This document shows positions 57,994-64,000 of a stretch of DNA of 64,000 bases, piece by piece. The notes under the pieces were generated by a model. It saw only the letters and a program-made list of their open reading frames with translations. It did not search any database and was not told where the DNA came from. Source of the stretch: Aromatoleum toluvorans. Lineage in GTDB: Bacteria > Pseudomonadota > Gammaproteobacteria > Burkholderiales > Rhodocyclaceae. How positions within the stretch are numbered: position 1 is the first letter of the stretch; each line of letters starts with the position of its first letter. A program made the translations under genes and the position numbers. The stretch is from assembly GCF_012910905.1 (NCBI RefSeq), contig NZ_WTVN01000003.1, forward strand, positions 150,228 through 214,227, in the 5' to 3' direction.

Positions 57994-58152
57994 ATGGGCG
58001 GCGACCACTTGATCCTCGTCGGCCGCGTGCAGCGCTTCGCGACCGACGAGCGCCCGCCGCTGCTGTTCTATCGAGGCCGCTACGCGACCGCGGAGGGCGC
58101 GCTGCAGGCGCTGGGAAACCTTCCGCGGGGGGTGGCCGCCGCCGTCGCATAG
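57994..58152 (+). pseudogene. Truncated flavin reductase-like gene (3' end only)
   Basis: From the ATG at 57994 the frame gives MGGDHLILVGRVQRFATDER, then PPLLFYRGRYATAEG, to a TAG at 58150-58152; this is the last third of a flavin reductase. The N-terminal two thirds are missing, so it cannot form the fold. Compared with the intact copy at 52508-53020 the differences are mostly silent, so both were once under selection. It marks the right border of the inserted segment. Confidence 0.85.
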
Positions 58153-58246
58153 AGGCGGCCGCCGTTGGCCGATACGACCCAGCGATCGTCGAAAATGACC
58201 GTGCGTCGGAGGCGGCAGTACGCTTCGCGACGCACGTGGCCCGTCG

Positions 58247-59284
58247 TCAGGCGTAGCGCTTCGCGATCATCGAGAGCGGCAGCGGCTTGATCCGCGATGC
58301 ATTTCCCGCGGTGCCGAAGGCTTCGAAGCGCGCGACGCAGATCGCCTCGGCCCCTTCCTTCGCGACCTTGAAGAACTTGCGCGGGTCGAATTCGCCCGGC
58401 GCTTTCACCGCGAGCCGGCGGATCGCGGCGCTCATCGCGAGGCGCAGGTCGGTGTCGATATTGACCTTGCGCACGCCGTTGCGGATGCCGGCGACGATCG
58501 CCTCGACCGGCACGCCGTAGGTTTCGCCGATCTCGCCGCCGAACTCGCGGAAGATCGCGAGCCATTCCTGCGGCACGCTGCTCGATCCGTGCATCACGAG
58601 GTGGGTGCCGGGGATGCGGCGGTGGATCGCGGCGATGCGCTCGATCGCGAGGATGTCACCGGTCGGCGGGCGCGTGAACTTGTAGGCGCCGTGGCTGGTG
58701 CCGATCGCGACCGCGAGTGCGTCGACGCCGGTCGCGGCGACGAAGTCGGCGGCCTCGGCCGGATCGGTGAGCAGTTGCGCGTGGTCCAGCGTGCCTTCGG
58801 CGCCGACGCCGTCCTCCTCGCCCGCCTGGCCGGTTTCGAGCGAGCCGAGGCAGCCGAGCTCGCCCTCGACCGACACGCCGACCGCATGCGCCATCTCGAC
58901 GACGCGGCGCGTGACGGCGACGTTGTAGTCGTAGCTCGCCGGCGTCTTCATGTCTTCCTTCAGCGAGCCGTCCATCATCACGCTCGTGAAGCCGGAGCGG
59001 ATCGACTGCTGGCACACCGCGGGGCTCGCGCCATGGTCCTGGTGCAGGCAGATCGGGATGTCCGGCCACTGTTCGGCGGCGGCCTCGACCATCTTGCGCA
59101 GGAAGGCCTCACCGGCGTAGCCGCGCGCGCCGGCCGAGGCCTGCAGGATGACCGGGCTGTCGGTGCGCTCGGCCGCGGCCATGATGGCCTGGATCTGTTC
59201 CATGTTGTTGATGTTGAATGCGGGCACGCCGTAGCCGTGTTCGGCGGCGTGGTCGAGCAGTTGTCTCAGGGCGATCATTGCCAT
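58247..59284 (-). CDS. cbbA: Fructose-bisphosphate aldolase, class II
   Basis: A 345-residue zinc aldolase: start [20 protein letters not shown], zinc ligands in [10 protein letters not shown] and in [14 protein letters not shown], ending in the [13 protein letters not shown] and [12 protein letters not shown] stretches. It condenses triose phosphates to fructose (and sedoheptulose) bisphosphate. Last in the minus-strand cbb run. GAGGAG precedes the ATG. In this context it serves the Calvin cycle. Confidence 0.92.
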   Translation of the reverse strand: MAMIALRQLLDHAAEHGYGVPAFNINNMEQIQAIMAAAERTDSPVILQASAGARGYAGEAFLRKMVEAAAEQWPDIPICLHQDHGASPAVCQQSIRSGFTSVMMDGSLKEDMKTPASYDYNVAVTRRVVEMAHAVGVSVEGELGCLGSLETGQAGEEDGVGAEGTLDHAQLLTDPAEAADFVAATGVDALAVAIGTSHGAYKFTRPPTGDILAIERIAAIHRRIPGTHLVMHGSSSVPQEWLAIFREFGGEIGETYGVPVEAIVAGIRNGVRKVNIDTDLRLAMSAAIRRLAVKAPGEFDPRKFFKVAKEGAEAICVARFEAFGTAGNASRIKPLPLSMIAKRYA

Positions 59285-59329
59285 CGCTGTCTCCTCGTAG
59301 GGGTGGGGATTCGGTGGTGGAGGAATGGA

Positions 59330-60655
59330 TCAGCCCGGCTCCGGCTCGTGCTCGTAGGCCGGCACCGGCACGATGCGGCGGCTGTTCAGATGCGCGCGGG
59401 CGCGCAGCGCCGCTACCGCGGGCAGCTCGCGCCCTTCGAGGAACTCGAGGAAGGCGCCGCCGCCGGTGGAGATGTAGTCGATGCGCGCGCCGACGCCGAA
59501 GGCGGCGATCGCCGCGAGCGTGTCGCCGCCGCCGGCGATCGAATACCCGCGGCTCGCGGCGACTGCCGCCGCGAGCGCTTGCGTGCCGGCCGCGAAGGGC
59601 GCGAGTTCGAACACGCCGATCGGGCCGTTCCAGACAATCGTGCCGGCGTTGGCGAGCTCGTCGGCGAGGCCCGCCTGCGCGCGCGGGCCGATGTCGAGGA
59701 TCATCTCGCCGGGCTGCACGTCGCAGGCCGAACGCACCGCGACGCGCGCGTCGGCGCTGAAACGGTCGGCGACGACGACGTCCTCGGGCAGCCACAGTCG
59801 CGCACCGCGCGCGGCGAGGCGCAGTTCGACGGCGCGCGCGGCATCGAGGAGATCGGGCTCGTACAGCGAGGTGCCGACCGCGTGCCCGCGCGCCGCGAGA
59901 AAGGTGTTCGCGATGCCGCCGCCGACGACGAGCGCATCGACCTGGTCGGCGAGGCTCTCGAGGATCGTCAGCTTGGTCGATACCTTCGAGCCGCCCACGA
60001 TCGCCACCAGCGGGTGGGCGGGCTGCGTGAGCGCGCGCCCGAGGGCGTCGAGTTCCGCCGCGAGCAGCGGTCCGGCGCAGGCGACCGGCGCGGCGAGCGC
60101 GAGGGCATGCAGCGTGCATTCCCTGCGATGCGCCGTGCCGAAGGCTTCGTTCACGTAGACGTCGATCCAGCTCGCGATGCGCGCCGCGAGTGCGGGGGCG
60201 TCGGCCTTCTCGCCCGGATTGGCGCGGCAGTTCTCGAGCAGCACGAGCTCGCCGGCGCGCATCGCAAAGCGGCCGTCGACCCATTCGCGGATGAGCGGCA
60301 CGGGCCGGCCGAGCAGCCGCGACAGGCAGTCGGCGACCGGCGCGAGCGAGTCGGCGGGCCCGAGCGCACCTTCCTTCGGCCGCCCCAGATGCGAGGCGAT
60401 CGCGACCGTCGCGCCGGCGTCGAGACACTGGCGGATGCCGGGCAGCGTCGCGCGGATGCGCGTGTCGTCGGCGACGCGGCCGTCCGGCGTGAGCGGCACG
60501 TTGAAGTCGGCGCGGATGAACACGCGGCGCCCCATCAGCGGCACCTGTTCGAGGCGCAGGAAGTCGTCGGGGGCGCGCAAGGTCGCGTCACGCGCGGCGG
60601 CCGGCCAGGCGGAGAGCGACGGGCAGCGCAAGGCTGAGGACTCGTTCATCATCAT
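59330..60655 (-). CDS. cbbK: Phosphoglycerate kinase
   Basis: A 441-residue kinase with [57 protein letters not shown] and [13 protein letters not shown]. It has a 30-residue N-terminal extension relative to common PGKs, starting with three Met codons; ATG at 60655 follows GGAGG inside the end of the previous gene. One base separates it from cbbG. Confidence 0.92.
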   Translation of the reverse strand: MMMNESSALRCPSLSAWPAAARDATLRAPDDFLRLEQVPLMGRRVFIRADFNVPLTPDGRVADDTRIRATLPGIRQCLDAGATVAIASHLGRPKEGALGPADSLAPVADCLSRLLGRPVPLIREWVDGRFAMRAGELVLLENCRANPGEKADAPALAARIASWIDVYVNEAFGTAHRRECTLHALALAAPVACAGPLLAAELDALGRALTQPAHPLVAIVGGSKVSTKLTILESLADQVDALVVGGGIANTFLAARGHAVGTSLYEPDLLDAARAVELRLAARGARLWLPEDVVVADRFSADARVAVRSACDVQPGEMILDIGPRAQAGLADELANAGTIVWNGPIGVFELAPFAAGTQALAAAVAASRGYSIAGGGDTLAAIAAFGVGARIDYISTGGGAFLEFLEGRELPAVAALRARAHLNSRRIVPVPAYEHEPEPG

Positions 60656-60656
60656 G

Positions 60657-61670
60657 TCAGTCGGCCTCCATCATCGCGACGGTCGTGTCGAGCATGCGGT
60701 GCGAAAACCCCCATTCGTTGTCGTACCACGCGGTGACGGTGACGAGGTCGTGGTCGACCCGCGTCAGCGTGGCGTCGAAGATGCTCGAATGCGGGTTGTG
60801 GTTGAAGTCGCAGGACACCAGCGGCAGGTCGTTGACCGCGAGGATGCCTTTCAGCGCGCCGTGCGCGGCTTCGCGGACGAGGTTGTTCACCTCGTTCTTG
60901 GTGGTCTCGCGCGCGGCGACGAAGGTGAAGTCGGTGAAGGACACGTTCGGCGTCGGCACGCGGATCGCGTAGCCGTCGAGCCGGCCGGCGAGCTCGGGCA
61001 GCACGAGGCCGACCGCGGCGGCGGCGCCGGTCTTGGTCGGGATCATCGACTGCGTCGCGCTGCGGGCGCGGCGGGCGTCCTCGTGATAGACGTCGAGCAG
61101 CACCTGGTCGTTGGTGTAGGAATGCACGGTCGTCATCTTTCCGCGCACGATGCCGAGCGGGCGGTGCAGCGCGTAGACGATGGGCGCAAGGCAGTTGGTC
61201 GTGCAGCTCGCGTTCGACACGACGCGATGCTCGCGGCGCAGCGTGCGGTGATTGACGCCGTAGACGACCGTCGCATCGACGTCGGTACCGCCCGGCGCCG
61301 AGATCAGCACCTTGCCGGCGCCGGCGTCGAGATGCGGCTGCGCGCCCGCCTTCGAGCGGAAGCGGCCGGTGCATTCGAGCACGACGTCGATGCCCATGTC
61401 GCGCCACGGCAGCTTCGCCGGGTCGCGCTCGCTGATGACGCGGATGCGGTCGTCGCCGACGATCCAGTTGTCGCCGTCCACGTCGATCGCGTGCGGGAAC
61501 GGGCCCTGCAGGCTGTCGTAGCGCGTGAGGTGGGCGTTCGCCTCGGGCGTGCCGCGCGGGGCGTTCACCGCGACGATGCTGATCGGGTGGCGTCGCCCTC
61601 CTTCGTAATGGGCGCGCAGCACGTTGCGCCCGATGCGGCCGTAGCCATTGATTGCGACTCGGATGGTCAA
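60657..61670 (-). CDS. cbbG: Glyceraldehyde-3-phosphate dehydrogenase
   Basis: A 337-residue [23 protein letters not shown], catalytic Cys in [29 protein letters not shown] and [14 protein letters not shown]. The Rossmann-start residues require initiation at TTG (61670), which has GAGGAG six bases before; no ATG fits. It works in the reductive direction in the Calvin cycle. Confidence 0.92.
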   Translation of the reverse strand: MTIRVAINGYGRIGRNVLRAHYEGGRRHPISIVAVNAPRGTPEANAHLTRYDSLQGPFPHAIDVDGDNWIVGDDRIRVISERDPAKLPWRDMGIDVVLECTGRFRSKAGAQPHLDAGAGKVLISAPGGTDVDATVVYGVNHRTLRREHRVVSNASCTTNCLAPIVYALHRPLGIVRGKMTTVHSYTNDQVLLDVYHEDARRARSATQSMIPTKTGAAAAVGLVLPELAGRLDGYAIRVPTPNVSFTDFTFVAARETTKNEVNNLVREAAHGALKGILAVNDLPLVSCDFNHNPHSSIFDATLTRVDHDLVTVTAWYDNEWGFSHRMLDTTVAMMEAD

Positions 61671-61728
61671 TGCGGTCTCCTCGATGGTGTTACGAATTCA
61701 TGGGTGCGACGCGCGGAGCACGGTTTTC

Positions 61729-61819
61729 GTAGGGCGGAAAAGCCGAGGGCGCCTTCCGCCGCATGGGCAAAGGCCGAAAGCCGGCATTCGGCGGAAGGCG
61801 CTGCGCTTTTCCGCCCTAC
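61729..61819. repeat. Long REP-like palindrome between cbbT and cbbG
   Basis: Imperfect inverted arms of about 31-33 bases (61729-61761 and 61789-61819), outer ends GTAGGGCGGAAAAG and CTTTTCCGCCCTAC, inner parts GCGCCTTCCGCCG and CGGCGGAAGGCGC. It forms a strong cruciform or RNA hairpin and has the looks of a dispersed intergenic repeat of betaproteobacteria. Confidence 0.8.
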
Positions 61820-61851
61820 TCCTTCTCACGTCGTCGCGTCGGCGATTCCCT

Positions 61852-63909
61852 TCAGCCGGCGATCAAGCGCCGCGCGGCGTCGGCAACCCGCTCCGGCGTC
61901 AGCCCGAAGAGCGCCGCGAGCTCGGCCGCGGGGGCCGATTCGCCGAAGCGCTCGATGCCGACGACCTCGCCGCGCGTGCGTCCGTCGCGGCCGGCGACGT
62001 ATTTCCACCAGCCGTCGGGCCGGGCCGCCTCGACCGCGACGCGCGGCACGCCCGGCGGCAGCACCGCGTCGCGCCAGTCGGCGTCCTGCGCGTCGAAGCG
62101 GCTCGTGCACGGCATCGACACGACACGTGCGTGGATGCCGTCGTCCGCGAGACGCGCGCGGGCTGCCATCGCCAGTTCGACTTCGGAGCCGGTCGCGATC
62201 AGCACGACGGCCGGCTTGCCGTTCCCGGCCTCTGCGAGCACATAGCCGCCGCGCGCGATCGCCGCGAGCTGCCCGGCGCTGCGCGCCTGGGTCGGCAGGT
62301 TCTGGCGCGACAGCGCGAGCAGGCTCGGGCCGTCCGTGCGCATCACCGCGGCATTCCACGCGGCCTGCGTCTCGGCGGCGTCGCACGGACGCCAGACGTC
62401 CAGCCCCGGAATCAGGCGCAGCGACGGGATATGCTCGACCGGCTGGTGCGTGGGGCCGTCCTCTCCGAGGCCGATCGAGTCGTGCGTCATCACATGAACG
62501 ACCCGCTGCCGAAGCAGCGCGCTCATGCGGATCGCGTTGCGCGCGTAGTCCGAGAACACCAGGAAGGTCGCGCCGAAGGGCACGAAGCCGCCGTGCAGCG
62601 CGACACCGTTGAGCGCCGCAGCCATGCCGAACTCGCGCACGCCCCAGTTGATGTGGCGCCCGCCCGCGTCTGCGCGCACCGCGCCGCAGCCCGGCCAGTC
62701 GGTAAGGTTGGAATGCGTCAGATCCGCCGAGCCGCCGAGCAGCTCGGGCAACGCCTGCGCGAGTCGTCCGATGGCCTGCTGGCTCGCCTTGCGCGTCGCG
62801 ACGTTGGGGCGCTCGCCCTGCACCTCGGCGAGGAACGCGTCGGCCTGCTCCGCGAAATCCGCCGGCAGATCGCCCGCGACCCGGCGCTCGAACTCCTTCG
62901 CCGCGTCGGGCCATTGCGAGCGGTAGGCAGCGAAGCGGGCGTTCCATTCGCAGCGCCGGGCCGCCCCGGCGTCGCGGGCGTCGAACGCCGCGCGCACCTC
63001 CGCCGGCACGTCGAACGGCGCATGCGGCCAGCCGAGCGCGGCACGCGTCGCGGCGACTTCGTCCCTGCCGAGCGGCGCACCGTGCACCGCCGCGGTACCG
63101 GCACGCGCTGGGCTGCCGTGGCCGATTGTCGTGCGGCAGCAGATCAGCGTCGGGCCAACGTCGTTCTCGGCGTTCGCGAGTGCCTCGCGGATCGCACGGT
63201 CGACCGCCTCGACCTCGTGCCCCTCGACGCCCTCGATCACGTTCCAGCCGTAGGCGCGGAAGCGCTGCGGCGTATCGTCGCCGAACCAGCCGCCGACATC
63301 GCCGTCGATCGAGATGCGGTTGTCGTCCCACAACGCGACGAGCTTCGACAGGCGCTGCACACCCGCGAACGACGCCGCCTCGTGGCTCACGCCCTCCATC
63401 AGGCAGCCGTCACCGAGAAACACCCAGGTGCGGTGGTCGACGATGTCGTGTCCGGGCCGGTTGAAGGTGTGCGCCAGCAGCTTCTCGGCCAACGCCATGC
63501 CGACGGCGTTGGTCAGCCCCTGTCCGAGCGGGCCGGTCGTGGTCTCGACACCCGGCGTCAGCCCGTGTTCGGGGTGGCCGGGCGTCTTCGAGTGCAGCTG
63601 ACGGAAGCGCTTCAACTCGTCGAGCGGCAGGTCATAGCCGGTCAGGTGCAGCAGCGCGTACAACAGCATCGAGCCGTGACCGTTCGACAGCACGAAGCGG
63701 TCGCGGTCGGGCCACTGCGGGTCGGCCGGGTCGTGGCGCAGGTGCCGGCGCCACAGCGCGACGGCGATCTCCGCCATGCCCATCGGCATGCCGGGGTGGC
63801 CGGAATTGGCCTGCTCGACCGCGTCGATCGCGAGAAAGCGCAACGCGTTGGCACACTGGGCGTCGAGGGCGGCCGGGTCGAGGGCCGGCGATTCGAGTCT
63901 CATATTCAC
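61852..63909 (-). CDS. cbbT: Transketolase
   Basis: A 685-residue transketolase: [20 protein letters not shown], thiamine diphosphate site [15 protein letters not shown], and [20 protein letters not shown]. It moves two-carbon units among sugar phosphates. The GTG start at 63909 has GGAG eight bases before; an ATG at 63903 is the alternative. First of the visible cbb genes; the operon probably continues to the right. Confidence 0.92.
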   Translation of the reverse strand: MNMRLESPALDPAALDAQCANALRFLAIDAVEQANSGHPGMPMGMAEIAVALWRRHLRHDPADPQWPDRDRFVLSNGHGSMLLYALLHLTGYDLPLDELKRFRQLHSKTPGHPEHGLTPGVETTTGPLGQGLTNAVGMALAEKLLAHTFNRPGHDIVDHRTWVFLGDGCLMEGVSHEAASFAGVQRLSKLVALWDDNRISIDGDVGGWFGDDTPQRFRAYGWNVIEGVEGHEVEAVDRAIREALANAENDVGPTLICCRTTIGHGSPARAGTAAVHGAPLGRDEVAATRAALGWPHAPFDVPAEVRAAFDARDAGAARRCEWNARFAAYRSQWPDAAKEFERRVAGDLPADFAEQADAFLAEVQGERPNVATRKASQQAIGRLAQALPELLGGSADLTHSNLTDWPGCGAVRADAGGRHINWGVREFGMAAALNGVALHGGFVPFGATFLVFSDYARNAIRMSALLRQRVVHVMTHDSIGLGEDGPTHQPVEHIPSLRLIPGLDVWRPCDAAETQAAWNAAVMRTDGPSLLALSRQNLPTQARSAGQLAAIARGGYVLAEAGNGKPAVVLIATGSEVELAMAARARLADDGIHARVVSMPCTSRFDAQDADWRDAVLPPGVPRVAVEAARPDGWWKYVAGRDGRTRGEVVGIERFGESAPAAELAALFGLTPERVADAARRLIAG

Positions 63910-63965
63910 GGGCGGATCTCCAATTGGGATTCGGTCAGATTGAGTAGCACGTTGGAGGCGGCACG

Positions 63966-63999
63966 GTCACTCCCTCCCCTTCAAGGGGAGGGTTGGGGT
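63966..63999. repeat. C-rich hairpin at right end of window
   Basis: CACTCCCTCCCCTT-CA-AGGGGAGGG forms a strong hairpin in the gap upstream of cbbT. It resembles the hairpins at 48721-48748 and is probably another copy of a dispersed intergenic element. Confidence 0.5.
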
Positions 64000-64000
64000 G

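Overview
The window (about 64 kb, mostly high GC) looks like the chromosome of a metabolically versatile betaproteobacterium of the Azoarcus / Aromatoleum / Thauera type. This is inferred from gene content: a cyclohexanecarboxylate (bad/ali) degradation cluster, phenylacetate-type beta-oxidation genes, a trimethylamine dehydrogenase system wired to a quinone reductase, a Calvin-cycle operon and many (D/E)TF and acyl-CoA enzymes. No 16S or other phylogenetic marker is present, so the genus is not proven.

Layout. 0-0.9 kb: tail of a HAD hydrolase and a MobA-like nucleotidyltransferase. 1.1-13.7 kb: alicyclic acid degradation. aliA (CoA ligase), aliB (dehydrogenase), badK (hydratase), badH (dehydrogenase) and badI (ring-opening hydrolase) convert cyclohexanecarboxylate to pimeloyl-CoA. 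A MarR regulator (badR-like) sits between them, and an acyl-CoA dehydrogenase, enoyl-CoA hydratase, 3-hydroxyacyl-CoA dehydrogenase and thiolase can carry out the following beta-oxidation. 13.7-25.3 kb: housekeeping genes (DUF1615 lipoprotein, panE, SUV3-like helicase, tautomerase, DHH phosphoesterase, HDOD protein, MDR oxidoreductase) plus a RES-Xre toxin-antitoxin pair. 25.4-28.2 kb: a GST and an arsR-arsC-acr3 operon with a large palindrome over the arsR start codon.

28.3-32.8 kb: an accessory stretch of lower GC with a vapB gene, a vapC broken by a one-base deletion, several unrecognised small membrane or zinc-ribbon-like proteins, an AhpD-like protein and an orphan gene that combines a helix-hairpin-helix with a PD-(D/E)XK-like motif. 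32.9-38.8 kb: an ABC importer with a Tat-exported binding protein, a 36-residue membrane protein, a small winged-helix-like protein and a DMT transporter. 39.0-42.4 kb: a NarX/NarL-type two-component pair and a membrane PAS-PAS protein without an output domain. 42.5-53.0 kb: trimethylamine catabolism, with a TMADH, its ETF, a membrane Fe-S ETF:quinone oxidoreductase, an LRV-repeat protein embedded in the same operon, a TorF-type porin, a GcvT-like aminomethyltransferase and a flavin reductase-like gene.

53.0-58.0 kb is the most interesting part. A solitary 1445-residue protein with an N-terminal NACHT-like NTPase, a long repeat-rich middle and a C-terminal PD-(D/E)XK nuclease motif is bracketed by an intact flavin reductase gene and a second, diverged copy of that gene's 3' end. 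This looks like an inserted single-gene immune or nuclease module without an integrase. 58.2-64 kb: Calvin-cycle genes cbbT-cbbG-cbbK-cbbA, all on the minus strand, with a long palindromic repeat between cbbT and cbbG.
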